DNA of 64,000 nt from Flavobacteriales bacterium UBA7612 (GCA_002484335.1 DLJQ01000001.1:99435-163434); one strand, 5' to 3'; shown: positions 28,612-37,815, counted from the first letter of the stretch. A program made the numbers and translations. Notes: generated from the letters alone by a model not told the origin.

Positions 28612-28653
28612 ATAAATGACTTGTATTATTTAATATAAGTCATTTATTTTTTA
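28612..28653 (+). terminator. Terminator of the MetE-like gene
   Basis: ATAAATGACTT (28612-28622) pairs with AAGTCATTTAT (28637-28647) and is followed by TTTTTT. Confidence 0.75.
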
Positions 28654-28683
28654 TCGAAATCATATTATAAATTAATGATTTAC

Positions 28684-28724
28684 AAGCTATTTTATGAATA
28701 ATATTATGTTTCATAAAATAGCTT
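28684..28724. promoter_or_regulatory. 15-bp perfect inverted repeat upstream of ndk
   Basis: AAGCTATTTTATGAA (28684-28698) and TTCATAAAATAGCTT (28710-28724) are exact complements with an 11-base loop. No T run follows, and the upstream gene already has a terminator. It lies 33 bp before the ndk -7 element. Confidence 0.5.
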
Positions 28725-28756
28725 ATCGAATAAGTAAATAATATATTTCAATTTCG

Positions 28757-28764
28757 TAATTTTG
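28757..28764 (+). promoter_or_regulatory. ndk -7 promoter element
   Basis: TAATTTTG matches TAnnTTTG, 39 bp before the ndk ATG. Confidence 0.5.
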
Positions 28765-28803
28765 TATAGTAGAATTTATTAGTAATAAATACAATTATAT
28801 AAA

Positions 28804-29220
28804 ATGTCAAACATTACATTTACAATGATTAAGCCTGATGCTGTTGCAAAAGGTCACATCGGAGATATCTTAAAAGATATTACAGACGCTGGTTTCAAAA
28901 TCAAAGCAGCTAAAATGACTCAATTAGCAAAACAAGATGCTGAAGCATTTTATGCAATTCACAAAGAACGTCCTTTTTTCAATGATTTAGTTGAATTTAT
29001 GACTTCTGGACCAATCGTTGCTGCCGTTTTAGAAAAAGATAATGCTGTTGCTGATTTCCGTACTTTAATTGGTGCTACAAACCCAGCTGAAGCTGCTGAA
29101 GGAACAATCCGTGCTAAATATGCTGAATCTATTGATGCAAATGCAGTACATGGTTCTGACTCTGATGAAAACGCTGCTATTGAAGCTGCATTTCATTTTG
29201 CTGCAAAAGAAATATTCTAA
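28804..29220 (+). CDS. ndk: Nucleoside diphosphate kinase
   Basis: This 138-residue protein is a complete NDK. ITFTMIKPDAVAKGHIG starts the fold, and NAVHGSDS carries the phosphorylated histidine (His116). It transfers the gamma phosphate of ATP to other NDPs to balance nucleotide pools. It is monocistronic between its own promoter and a strong terminator. Codon use looks biased, as in a well-expressed gene. Confidence 0.98.
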   Translation: MSNITFTMIKPDAVAKGHIGDILKDITDAGFKIKAAKMTQLAKQDAEAFYAIHKERPFFNDLVEFMTSGPIVAAVLEKDNAVADFRTLIGATNPAEAAEGTIRAKYAESIDANAVHGSDSDENAAIEAAFHFAAKEIF

Positions 29221-29257
29221 TTAGTTTTTGTAAAAAACTATATTAAATAAATAACTT

Positions 29258-29290
29258 ATCCTCTCAAAAATTTTGAGAGGATTTTTTTTA
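29258..29290 (+). terminator. ndk terminator
   Basis: ATCCTCTC (29258-29265) pairs with GAGAGGAT (29275-29282), extended by A-T pairs in the loop. It is followed by a T run. Confidence 0.88.
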
Positions 29291-29328
29291 CTTTAAAATT
29301 TCATTACCTTTAATTCAAATTCTAAATA

Positions 29329-29781
29329 ATGAAAAAAGTAATTTTAGCATCCTTTGCAATTTTTTCCTTATCTGTAATAAGTTGTGAAAATAAAAATGAA
29401 CAAGTAAAAAATGAACAAGAGGTAGTTGACTCTACAATGATAAAATTAGAAACAGGAAACGAACCTATTAATTACGAAGGAAAATACAAGGGAACAATTC
29501 CTTGTTTCGAAAAAGATTGTAAAGATGTAGAAATGGAAGTTGAATTACTTCCTCATCAAGGGTATGTTTATTCGACAAAACGAGTAGGAGTTGATAAAGA
29601 ATTTTTGAAAACAACTGGAGTTTTTGAATACGAAAAAGACAGTAATACGATTGTACTACCTGAGATTGCAAACGTTCCAAACGGTTTTTCTATAGAAAAA
29701 GGAAAAATAGTTCAATTAAATAAAAATAGAGAAAAGATAGAAACTGCAGATTCTGCTAAATTTGTTTTGATAAAACAATAA
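29329..29781 (+). CDS. NlpE N-terminal-like lipoprotein
   Basis: This 150-residue protein has a lipoprotein signal ending SVISC. The short beta-barrel body with YKGTIPCFEKDCKDVEMEVEL matches the NlpE/copper-resistance N-terminal domain, where a cysteine pair in a loop is a family mark. Here the two cysteines are four residues apart (PCFEKDC) rather than in the usual CxxC, so metal or redox behaviour may differ. It stands alone between terminators. Confidence 0.75.
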   Translation: MKKVILASFAIFSLSVISCENKNEQVKNEQEVVDSTMIKLETGNEPINYEGKYKGTIPCFEKDCKDVEMEVELLPHQGYVYSTKRVGVDKEFLKTTGVFEYEKDSNTIVLPEIANVPNGFSIEKGKIVQLNKNREKIETADSAKFVLIKQ

Positions 29782-29809
29782 AATTCTTTTTATAAAACTA
29801 TACCATATA

Positions 29810-29845
29810 AAAATACTTCCCGAATAGAGAAGTATTTTTTTTCTT
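29810..29845 (+). terminator. Terminator of the NlpE-like gene
   Basis: AAAATACTTC (29810-29819) pairs with GAAGTATTTT (29829-29838), and T residues follow. Confidence 0.82.
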
Positions 29846-29945
29846 TTTTAAAAATAAATTGATTAACACATGAGGAGTATGCTTTTGTAAACCTACAATT
29901 ATTCTTTGGTTTCTAGTTTAAGAAAACATTAAGTATAGATTAATT

Positions 29946-31190
29946 TTAATGAAAAATCAAATGAGTAATTGCATAAATAACAAGACCTACTAACCCTCCA
30001 ACTAATGTCCCATTAATTCGAATAAATTGTAAATCTTTACCTACTTCTAATTCCAATTTTTCACTTAATTCTTTTCCTTCCCATTTATCAATTGTCCCAC
30101 TAATCAATTCTTCAACTTCTTTTACATTTTTCAAAATCATTCGATAAATAAAATGTCTAATCCAACCGTTTATTTTATCAATCATTTCCTGATTATTATT
30201 AAGGTTATCCCTTAATTTCAAAATATTGTTGTGTACATAAACTTGTAATGTTGAATTATGATTATCAAAACTATCATTAAGATTTTGTTTTATAGAACTC
30301 CAAAAATCGGAAGCATAATCAATTAATTTTTCTTTTGTAATAAATTCATCACGAATTCCTTCTAATTTTTGTTTCCATTCAGGCGAATTTTTAATATCAG
30401 TAATACTCTCCTTTATCTTATTTTCTAAATTAATACGGATTGGATGATTTCTATCGGTTTCTATTTCATCCAAAAAACTTATTATTCCATCTATTACTCC
30501 TTTAGATATTTTTTTTCCTGCAAAAAATGAAATAACAGGATGTTTTTCATTGATTTTATCTTTGATAATTATATCGCTTTCTTGAATGTAGTTTTTTACT
30601 TTAGGGATTATATATTCTAAAAAATCGTCATGTTTCCCTTTTTCTAATACATATTCTAATCCTGATGAAACTAATTCAGACAAATTGAATTGTTGAAGAA
30701 TTTCGTAACCTTTTACTGTCATAAAATCAACAACCGTTTTATCATCTAAATCATTCAGTATTTTTTTTACAAATAGAATTAATTCTTTTTGTAATAATTC
30801 TTGATTCTGTGTTTTATTCAACCAATCAGAGGCATATTTTACAACTTCTAATTTTTCTATATAAGGACGAATTGTTGATGGAGTTAAAAAATTTTCTGTT
30901 ACAAATTGTCCTAAATTATCACCAATCGCATTTTTACTATTTTCAATAAGATTAGTATGTGGTATTTTAAGTCCTAAAGGATAACGAAAAAGTGCTGTTA
31001 CAGCAAACCAATCTGCTAATGCACCAACCATTGCAGCTTCGGAAAAAGCCTCTACATAACCAATCCATTTTCTATTGGAATGTAAACCTAAATAAACCAT
31101 TAAGAAATAAATACAAGCCATTAATAAAAATAACCCTGTAGCTATTGCTTTATGTTTTTGTAAACTTTTCTTTTTTTCTTGTTCAGTCAT
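29946..31190 (-). CDS. DUF445 family membrane protein
   Basis: This 414-residue protein has an N-terminal hydrophobic hairpin (about 14-36) and a C-terminal hydrophobic helix (about 393-411) around a long helical, coiled middle. The segment GALADWFAVTALFRYPLG is the DUF445 signature. The family is widespread and its biochemical role is not established. It is followed 20 bp upstream in transcription order by a universal stress protein gene, and the two may form one operon. Confidence 0.85.
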   Translation of the reverse strand: MTEQEKKKSLQKHKAIATGLFLLMACIYFLMVYLGLHSNRKWIGYVEAFSEAAMVGALADWFAVTALFRYPLGLKIPHTNLIENSKNAIGDNLGQFVTENFLTPSTIRPYIEKLEVVKYASDWLNKTQNQELLQKELILFVKKILNDLDDKTVVDFMTVKGYEILQQFNLSELVSSGLEYVLEKGKHDDFLEYIIPKVKNYIQESDIIIKDKINEKHPVISFFAGKKISKGVIDGIISFLDEIETDRNHPIRINLENKIKESITDIKNSPEWKQKLEGIRDEFITKEKLIDYASDFWSSIKQNLNDSFDNHNSTLQVYVHNNILKLRDNLNNNQEMIDKINGWIRHFIYRMILKNVKEVEELISGTIDKWEGKELSEKLELEVGKDLQFIRINGTLVGGLVGLVIYAITHLIFH

Positions 31191-31210
31191 TATTCAATTT
31201 TCTTTTCGTA

Positions 31211-31996
31211 TTAAGGTTCCTTAAAAACTACTATTGCTATATCTCCTATCTGAATTAATTGATTACTATGGTTCGTAGAAAAAAATCTTTTCAAGAAAGA
31301 TAGTTCTCTGTGTGTAATTCCTAAAACATCAATTTTATTTCTTCTACAAAAGTTTATTAATCCAGTTTCTACATCTTCACTATTTTCTATTAGAATCTGA
31401 ATACCCTGATAATTATTTTCCCAATATTCTTTCGTTGCTAGCATATCTTGGGTTAATAATTTATTTTCGACATGCACAATTTTTAATGTTGTATCATTTC
31501 TTGTTGTAAATCTCAACATTTCTTGGATAGCATGATTTTCTTTTTCATTAAAAAGTGTAGCATATGCAAAATTTCTTTCCTTTTTATAATGAACATTACT
31601 TGGTACAGCAAGAACAGGAACAGGAGAATTATTAATCACATTCACAGTATTTGAGCCAAATAGTTTCTTATCAAAACTATTTTCCCCGTTTGTTCCCATC
31701 ACAACAAAATCTATATCATTTCTATCTATAATTTCTAAAATAGTTAATAATAAATCTCCAATAATCATACTAGATTCTATTTTCACATGTTCTAATCCAT
31801 TATCTTTTGCTAGTTTAATTAAACCTTCTATATGAGAATTAAAGTTTTCCTCTATAATTTCAAGATGTTTTGTAAGACTTGAATGAATTGAAACTAATTT
31901 TATTTCAAAATTCAAAGCGTTTGCTAAATGAAGCGCATATAAGAATGCATTATTTGCTGTTTTAGAAAAATCTGTTGGAAATAGGATTTTAGTCAT
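31211..31996 (-). CDS. Universal stress protein, tandem UspA domains
   Basis: The ATG at 31996 (MTKILFPTDFSK) is chosen over the upstream start because it begins at the first beta strand. The 261 residues form two UspA-like halves. The first contains VMGTNGENSFDKKLFGSNTVNVINNSPVPVLAVP, a recognisable ATP-binding G-x2-G-x9-G-S type loop that ends at the VPVLAVP strand. The second half lacks it (GITHRELSFLKRFFSTNHSNQ). It is likely a stress-induced cytoplasmic nucleotide-binding protein. Confidence 0.87.
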   Translation of the reverse strand: MTKILFPTDFSKTANNAFLYALHLANALNFEIKLVSIHSSLTKHLEIIEENFNSHIEGLIKLAKDNGLEHVKIESSMIIGDLLLTILEIIDRNDIDFVVMGTNGENSFDKKLFGSNTVNVINNSPVPVLAVPSNVHYKKERNFAYATLFNEKENHAIQEMLRFTTRNDTTLKIVHVENKLLTQDMLATKEYWENNYQGIQILIENSEDVETGLINFCRRNKIDVLGITHRELSFLKRFFSTNHSNQLIQIGDIAIVVFKEP

Positions 31997-32165
31997 AATA
32001 ATCGTTTTTAAGTAAATGGTCTTACTCAAATTTACAATTTAATATTTAGTTTAGAGAAATAAACGTTGTATAGATGTTTATTGTAAACACTTCATTTTTA
32101 CTAACAACTCTATAAAAACAACTCAAAAATTAAAGATTTAAAATTATAAAAAGTTTAAAAAGCCT

Positions 32166-32331
32166 TATTTTTGTACAATATTAAATATTGTTGTTGAGGT
32201 TTTAAACTCGAAATTCATCAAGCAAGTCATTTTTCAAATAATCACAAAGAGAAGTTACATTGCGAATCGAGCTATATCAACGGAATATTTTTATAAAATA
32301 ACTTTTGATATTTAAAATACAATTTTACAAA
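32166..32331 (+). promoter_or_regulatory. hisS promoter element and long 5' leader
   Basis: TATTTTTG (32166-32173) matches the -7 consensus and implies a leader of about 150 bases before the hisS ATG. The leader has few strong stems (a short one near 32195-32215). I see no run of histidine codons and no T-box core. The rest of 31997-32165 is plain AT-rich spacer. Confidence 0.35.
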
Positions 32332-33702
32332 ATGGCAATTCAAAAACCATCGATTCCTAAAGGAACAAGAGATTTTTCTCCTTTAGAAGTTAATCGTCGT
32401 CAATATATCATCAACACAATCAAAAAACAGTTTGTGTTATTTGGTTTTTCTCCAATAGAAACTCCATCTTTCGAAAACTTATCTACTTTAACTGGTAAAT
32501 ATGGGGAAGAAGGAGATCGTTTAATTTTTAAAATTCTTAACTCGGGAGATTATTTATCTAAAGTTGATGAACAATTATTGGCAGAAAAAAATAGCCAAAA
32601 AGTAATTTCAAAAATTTCAGAAAAGGCTTTACGTTACGATTTAACTGTTCCTTTTGCACGTTACGTTGTACAACATCAAAACGAAATAACATTTCCTTTC
32701 AAACGTTTTCAAATTCAACCCGTTTGGAGAGCAGATCGTCCACAAAAAGGACGTTTCCGTGAATTTTTTCAATGTGATGCAGATGTTGTAGGTTCTGATT
32801 CTTTATTGCAAGAAGTAGATTTTGTACAATTATATGATTCTGTTTTCACACAATTAAACGCTCCTGTAGAAATACACATCAACAACCGTAAAATATTATC
32901 TGGATTAGCAGAGGTTGCAGATATATCTGCACAATTAATCGATTTTACTGTTGCCTTAGATAAATTAGATAAAATTGGTGAAGAAGCTGTAAAAGAAGAA
33001 ATGCGAGGAAAAGGTATTTCTGAACAAGCTATAGAAATTTTATCTCCTTTATTTTCGATGAATGGAGATTATAAAACACAATTTTCTCAATTAAAAGAAA
33101 TTCTAAAATCATCTGAAACAGGATTAAAAGGAATCGAAGAATTAGAATTCGTTTTTGAAAATACAGAAAAATTAGGATTACAATCAGCTGATTTAATTCT
33201 TAATCTTACTTTGGCTCGTGGACTTGATTATTACACAGGTGCTATTTTTGAAGTAAAAGCTAAAATCGGAGAATTTTCTTCATCTATTGGTGGAGGTGGT
33301 CGTTATGACGATTTAACTGGAATCTTTGGATTAAAAGATATTTCTGGTGTTGGAATTTCTTTTGGATTAGATCGTATTTATCTTGTTTTAGAAGATAATA
33401 ATCTTTTTCCTGCGTTAGAAGATTCAACAAACATTCAAGCTTTATTTATCAACTTTGGAGACAAAGAAGCTACAGAAGCTATGAAATTGGTAAAACAATT
33501 ACGTTCACAAGGTATTAATACAGAAGTATATCCTGATGATGCTAAAATGAAAAAGCAAATGGGATATGCAGATAAAAAAGGAATTAAAAAAGTAATTCTT
33601 TTAGGAGAAAAAGAAATTGAAGAGCAAAAAGCAACAGTGAAGGATATGATTTCTGGAGAACAAACAGAAATTGCATTTTCAGATTTGGCTAATGCCTTAT
33701 AA
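32332..33702 (+). CDS. hisS: Histidyl-tRNA synthetase
   Basis: The ATG at 32332 (MAIQKPSIPKGTRDF) is preferred over a TTG nine codons upstream. The 456-residue class II synthetase has motif 1 near the start, motif 2 at RADRPQKGRFREFFQCD, the histidine-specific LDYYTGAIFEV and GGGGRYDDL, motif 3 at GVGISFGLDRIY, and a C-terminal anticodon domain. It charges tRNA-His. A PfkB-type kinase gene follows after 50 bp. Confidence 0.96.
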   Translation: MAIQKPSIPKGTRDFSPLEVNRRQYIINTIKKQFVLFGFSPIETPSFENLSTLTGKYGEEGDRLIFKILNSGDYLSKVDEQLLAEKNSQKVISKISEKALRYDLTVPFARYVVQHQNEITFPFKRFQIQPVWRADRPQKGRFREFFQCDADVVGSDSLLQEVDFVQLYDSVFTQLNAPVEIHINNRKILSGLAEVADISAQLIDFTVALDKLDKIGEEAVKEEMRGKGISEQAIEILSPLFSMNGDYKTQFSQLKEILKSSETGLKGIEELEFVFENTEKLGLQSADLILNLTLARGLDYYTGAIFEVKAKIGEFSSSIGGGGRYDDLTGIFGLKDISGVGISFGLDRIYLVLEDNNLFPALEDSTNIQALFINFGDKEATEAMKLVKQLRSQGINTEVYPDDAKMKKQMGYADKKGIKKVILLGEKEIEEQKATVKDMISGEQTEIAFSDLANAL

Positions 33703-33752
33703 TTGAAAGAAGTTCAATATATTTGCAAACTATTTAATTTAGAATATATAAA

Positions 33753-34673
33753 ATGAGTTTATTAACAGTAGGTACAGTTGCCTTTGATAAGTTAGAGTCT
33801 CCATTTGGGAAAACAGACAAAATCTTAGGAGGTGCCGCTACATATATCGGAATGGCGTCTTCTTTATTAGGCGTTGATACAGCTATTGTTTCTGTAGTAG
33901 GAGGAGATTTTCCACAAGAATATATCGATTTATTAACTTCTAAAGGAATTAATTTAGATGGTTTAGAAATCGTAAAAGAAGGGAAAACATTCTTTTGGGA
34001 AGGAAAATACCACAACGATTTAAATACACGTGATACTTTAGTTACAGAATTAAATGTTTTAGAAACTTTTAATCCTATTGTACCACAAAATCGTAAATCT
34101 CCAGATGTTTTAATGTTAGGTAATTTACACCCATTAGTACAAAAAGGAGTTTTAACACAATTAGACAAACGTCCAGGATTAGTTGTTTTAGACACAATGA
34201 ACTTTTGGATGGATTGTGCTTTACCAGAATTAATGGACGTTATAAAAGATGTTGATGTAATTTCTATCAATGATGAAGAAGCTCGTCAATTATCTGGAGA
34301 ATATAGCTTAGTAAAAGCTGCTAAAAAAATCATGAATTTTGGGCCAAAAACTGTAATCATCAAAAAAGGTGAACATGGTGCTTTATTATTCCAAAATGAT
34401 CAAGTTTTCTTTGCACCAGCTTTACCATTAGAAGATGTATTTGATCCTACAGGAGCTGGAGATACATTTGCTGGAGGTTTTTCTGGATACTTAGCAAAGA
34501 CAAACGATTTTTCTTTTGATAACATGAAAAGAGCTATTGTTTATGGTTCTGCTTTAGCATCTGTTACTTGTGAAAAATTTGGTACAGAATCTTTACAAAA
34601 TTTAGACAGAGAAGGATTAATCAATAGATTAAGAAAATTCCATGAATTAATGGATTTCTCAATTAATTTATAA
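33753..34673 (+). CDS. PfkB-family (ribokinase-like) sugar kinase
   Basis: This 306-residue protein has GGAATYIGMASSLLG near the N terminus and the ribokinase anion-hole motif DPTGAGDTFAGGF (about 228-240) with the catalytic Asp. It phosphorylates a sugar or nucleoside with ATP; the substrate is unknown. The last 96 bp of this gene and its stop region recur in decayed form at 35840-35935, downstream of a broken lipoprotein gene. The gene itself is intact and ends at its own terminator. Confidence 0.9.
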   Translation: MSLLTVGTVAFDKLESPFGKTDKILGGAATYIGMASSLLGVDTAIVSVVGGDFPQEYIDLLTSKGINLDGLEIVKEGKTFFWEGKYHNDLNTRDTLVTELNVLETFNPIVPQNRKSPDVLMLGNLHPLVQKGVLTQLDKRPGLVVLDTMNFWMDCALPELMDVIKDVDVISINDEEARQLSGEYSLVKAAKKIMNFGPKTVIIKKGEHGALLFQNDQVFFAPALPLEDVFDPTGAGDTFAGGFSGYLAKTNDFSFDNMKRAIVYGSALASVTCEKFGTESLQNLDREGLINRLRKFHELMDFSINL

Positions 34674-34698
34674 GAATAATTAATTCTTAGAAATATAT

Positions 34699-34732
34699 AA
34701 ACCGTAGTAATATTATTTACTACGGTTTTTTT
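34699..34732 (+). terminator. Terminator of the PfkB gene
   Basis: AACCGTAGTAA (34700-34710) pairs with TTACTACGGTT (34717-34727), followed by a T run. Confidence 0.88.
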
Positions 34733-34867
34733 ATGTTTTATTAAAATTGATTTATTGCAAATAAATTTATAAAAATATAGAAAATTTTACTTGATTATTT
34801 TCAATTGAGATATTTATATTATTATCTTTAATATCTATCATAAATACATGAAAATAAATAAAATAAT

Positions 34868-35794
34868 ATGAATAAAAGTTTTAAAATATATAAGTCTATG
34901 AAAATTGTATTTGCATTTTTATTTGCATTATTTATTTTACTGGCATGTAATAAATCTCAATTAAATTACATTGATTATTATAATAAAGTAAATGAGATAG
35001 ATAGTATATATAGGTTTGCAAATCAACCGATATTAGCTGTAAAAAAATATAAAAAATTATTTAAGAAATATCCTCCAAAAAGTACTGAATATTTTAGAGA
35101 ATATGAAACTTTTATTGTTCTATCTTAGAAGAATAATATAAAATTTGGTGGGAAAAAAAGTCTCATTAAATTAATTGATTTAATAGCTCCTTATTCTATG
35201 TTTGGTTTGGAAAAACAATATTACCCAATTTTTAATAAATATAAAATGGATAGTATAGATATAAAAAAACAATTACTTAAATGGGAAAATAATAAGAATC
35301 ACATTCTTTTAGATTCTTTTTCTAATGCTATGATTAGGGATCAAATGTATAGAAGTGGTAAAAATGCAGATTGGGATGAAGTTCTTAAACAAGATAAAAA
35401 AAATACTAATCTATTAAAATGGACTTTTGAAAATTATGGATATCCTTCTATTTATAAAATAGGCTTTGGAAAAGATAAAAATAATCAAATTGTTATGAAC
35501 GCTTTATTTTTACATATGGCTGAATCGACAGAATACCCTTTATTAAAACAAAATTTATATAAATATGTAAAAAGTGGAGACTGCCCTCCAGAGATATACG
35601 CCTCAATGATTGATAGATATGAATCAAGAAATAATAATAAGTTAATTTTTGGTGAATACCGCCTATTTATGGATGATACATATTTGGATTCAGTGAAAAT
35701 AAATGCAAATAGAAAAAGTATTGGTCTTCCAAGTTTAAAACACAAAGACAAATTAATTAAAGATCATTATAAATTTAAAAACTTATTAAAATAA
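34868..35794 (+). pseudogene. DUF6624-like lipoprotein gene interrupted by one in-frame TAG
   Basis: One reading frame runs from 34868 (or the second ATG at 34898, which fits the signal better) to 35794. It is broken only by TAG at 35126-35128; the codons after it continue in the same frame with no other stop. The N terminus is a lipoprotein signal ending LLACNKS. The C-terminal part (RDQMYRSG, WDEVLKQDKKNT, ENYGYPSIYKIG, ALFLHMAES, MIDRYESRNNN) follows the DUF6624 pattern. Without the stop it would be about 308 residues. It could be a pseudogene, a readthrough gene or a base error. It is flanked by two copies of the PfkB gene end. Confidence 0.8.
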
Positions 35795-35839
35795 TTATTA
35801 TTCATATTAACTGAGTGAATATTTACTTGTTAAAAACTC

Positions 35840-35935
35840 AGTACAAAATCTTTACAAAATTTATATAAAAAATTGTTAATCGATTGATTAACATAGATCT
35901 ATAAATTAGTGGATTTCTCAATTAATAAATAAGAC
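35840..35935 (+). pseudogene. Decayed second copy of the PfkB gene's 3' end
   Basis: These 96 bases align without gaps to 34581-34676, the last 31 codons and stop of the PfkB kinase gene. I count about 74 of 96 identical positions. The exact blocks include ATCTTTACAAAATTTA and TGGATTTCTCAATTAAT. In the kinase frame this copy has TGA and TAG stops, so it is not translated. It ends at the same TAA stop position. Nothing upstream of the 96 bases matches the kinase. Confidence 0.8.
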
Positions 35936-35989
35936 TAGCTCATAATGAATACAAGAAGCATAATGGTAACCAATAAATAAAAATTAAAT

Positions 35990-37057
35990 TTATTTTAAGT
36001 ATTCTAAAATAAATTTTTCTATCTTTTTATGATCACTTCCAAAACTTCTTTCAATTATTTCACCTTTATTATTTACTAAAATTAAATATGGATATCCATA
36101 AATATTTAACTTATTCAGAATTTCGTTTTTTTCATCAAAATAGTTTTTCCAAATAATATTATTATCATTTAAGATTTTAACCGCGAGGTCTTGTCTTTTA
36201 GCTCCTTTTTCATCTGCTATATTTATTATATTTAGACCACTTTTATTAAACTTTCTATATAGATTAACTAACTCTGGAAATCTTTTTATACACGGAGCAC
36301 AAGTTGTAGACCAATAATCAATAAGAGTTAGTTTATTTTCTTTAAAAGAATCCTTACTTAAGGTAATATCTTTTAAATTAATAGTAGGAAAATAATTTCC
36401 TATTTTTGTTTCTTCATCAATCTTAATAAGGTCAATTAATTTCTGATAAGAATTAGATTCTTTTACTTTTTTTGAAAATAAATTCAACAAGCTTTTATAA
36501 GTTCCATTATAACCATTTTTACTATAATCAAAAGCAATTTCCCAAAAAGCTACAAAGGAATTAGGATTTTTCTTTATATAATTTTCTATTGATTCAAAAT
36601 TAAAATTATTATTTAATACTTTTCTAAGTTCTAAAAATTCTAAATTACTTTTATTTGAAGATTTTACTGTAAGAGAATTATTATTACTATAAATATTAAT
36701 AATTTGATTTCCTTCTTCTACAAAAAAAATATTAGACACGAAATATGATACCTCAGTATTAGGTTTAATAATTATTAATGGTGTAGGATTTGAAATGTTC
36801 CCGAATATCTTATTTTCATTATTTAACTTTAATATAGATATTTCAGGTATAGGTATTTTTACATATTTACTTTCTTTAAAAGAAATATCAAAAAGACTCT
36901 GAAAGTTATTTTTTCCATCAGGAATACTTATTAATATAGAATCATCTTTAAATTTTTCTTCAAAATTTAATTTCAAAGAAAAATTTGTATTTTGACTGTA
37001 AACTTTAAAAGTTGAAATGAATAACATAATTGTTATTACAGTAAATCTAATATTCAT
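35990..37057 (-). CDS. TlpA-family thioredoxin-like exported protein
   Basis: The ATG at 37057 gives a signal peptide (MNIRFTVITIMLFISTFKVYS); the open frame reaches 15 codons further. The 355-residue protein has an N-terminal variable region and a C-terminal thioredoxin fold with the active site CAPC (DYWSTTCAPCIKRF). It is likely a periplasmic disulfide reductase or a resistance-associated TlpA/ResA relative. A second protein of the same kind is encoded at 52923-54035, with CKPC. Confidence 0.85.
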   Translation of the reverse strand: MNIRFTVITIMLFISTFKVYSQNTNFSLKLNFEEKFKDDSILISIPDGKNNFQSLFDISFKESKYVKIPIPEISILKLNNENKIFGNISNPTPLIIIKPNTEVSYFVSNIFFVEEGNQIINIYSNNNSLTVKSSNKSNLEFLELRKVLNNNFNFESIENYIKKNPNSFVAFWEIAFDYSKNGYNGTYKSLLNLFSKKVKESNSYQKLIDLIKIDEETKIGNYFPTINLKDITLSKDSFKENKLTLIDYWSTTCAPCIKRFPELVNLYRKFNKSGLNIINIADEKGAKRQDLAVKILNDNNIIWKNYFDEKNEILNKLNIYGYPYLILVNNKGEIIERSFGSDHKKIEKFILEYLK

Positions 37058-37114
37058 AAATACTTGCAAATAAATTAAATATATACTATTATTTTTTAAC
37101 AATCAAATTTAATC

Positions 37115-37144
37115 AAAACAAAAACCCTACAAAATGTAGGGTTT
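37115..37144 (-). terminator. Azurin gene terminator
   Basis: AAACCCTACA (37122-37131) pairs with TGTAGGGTTT (37135-37144). On the minus strand it leads into TTTTTGTTTTG. Confidence 0.82.
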
Positions 37145-37180
37145 ATTATTTCGGAAATACATTCAGTATCTACAAATATT

Positions 37181-37702
37181 TTATTTAACAGCTGTAATTT
37201 TTCCATTCATAGAACCAAAATGTCCCGGGAAAGAACATAAAAAATCATAAGTTCCTGGCTCTAAAGTAAATTTTATTTGATCATTCTCTTTACCACCTAA
37301 TAGTTTGGTATGAGCTATAATTTCACTTTGTAAGTCTGTAGGAATATAATCCGTTGCTTTAGCAGAAACTGCATCACTAGCGAATGCAGATGCATCAGAA
37401 CCTGGTTTTAATAATACAAAATTATGTCCCATTGCTTCTTTAGACATCTCTCCAGAATTCATAAATATCAATGTAACTTCTTCACCTGCTTTTACAGTAA
37501 AATCCGTTTTATCGAAACGCATATCATCCCCAGCTTTCAAAACAATATGATTGTTTGTTGCAACAGCTGGTGTAGCTTCAGCTTCGTTACTATCTGTAGC
37601 TGTGCTATAATCAATTTCGGGTTGAGTTGAGTCTGCTTTTTTAGATTCTCCACAACTCATAATAAATAGAGCTGTGCAACTAAGTAAAAATAGTTTTTTC
37701 AT
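37181..37702 (-). CDS. azu: Azurin, lipoprotein type
   Basis: The ATG at 37702 gives 173 residues. A lipoprotein signal ends FIMSC (Cys17), followed by a low-complexity linker (about 20-48) and a cupredoxin domain. The copper ligands are His93 (AMGHNFVLL), Cys156, His161 and Met165 (CSFPGHFGSM), the azurin arrangement. It is a blue-copper electron carrier, here tethered to a membrane on the periplasmic or outer face, probably serving respiration or a peroxidase. It has its own terminator. Confidence 0.94.
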   Translation of the reverse strand: MKKLFLLSCTALFIMSCGESKKADSTQPEIDYSTATDSNEAEATPAVATNNHIVLKAGDDMRFDKTDFTVKAGEEVTLIFMNSGEMSKEAMGHNFVLLKPGSDASAFASDAVSAKATDYIPTDLQSEIIAHTKLLGGKENDQIKFTLEPGTYDFLCSFPGHFGSMNGKITAVK

Positions 37703-37815
37703 AATCAATCTATATTTTCATAAAGATAATGATTTTGAATCACTCAAAAAATTAGAATGAATAAGAATACCTATGATTTTAGCCAGATATATTTTATTAT
37801 TAAATTGATAAATTC

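Noticed and set aside
33734..34270. Antisense open frame of 178 codons opposite the PfkB gene
   Set aside because: It mirrors the codon pattern of the kinase, and its translation has no recognisable fold or start context. The kinase motifs are clear on the plus strand.
34868..35794. Two separate genes at the DUF6624-like locus
   Set aside because: Both parts are in the same frame with only one stop between. The second part has no signal peptide or promoter of its own, and the first ends in mid-domain.
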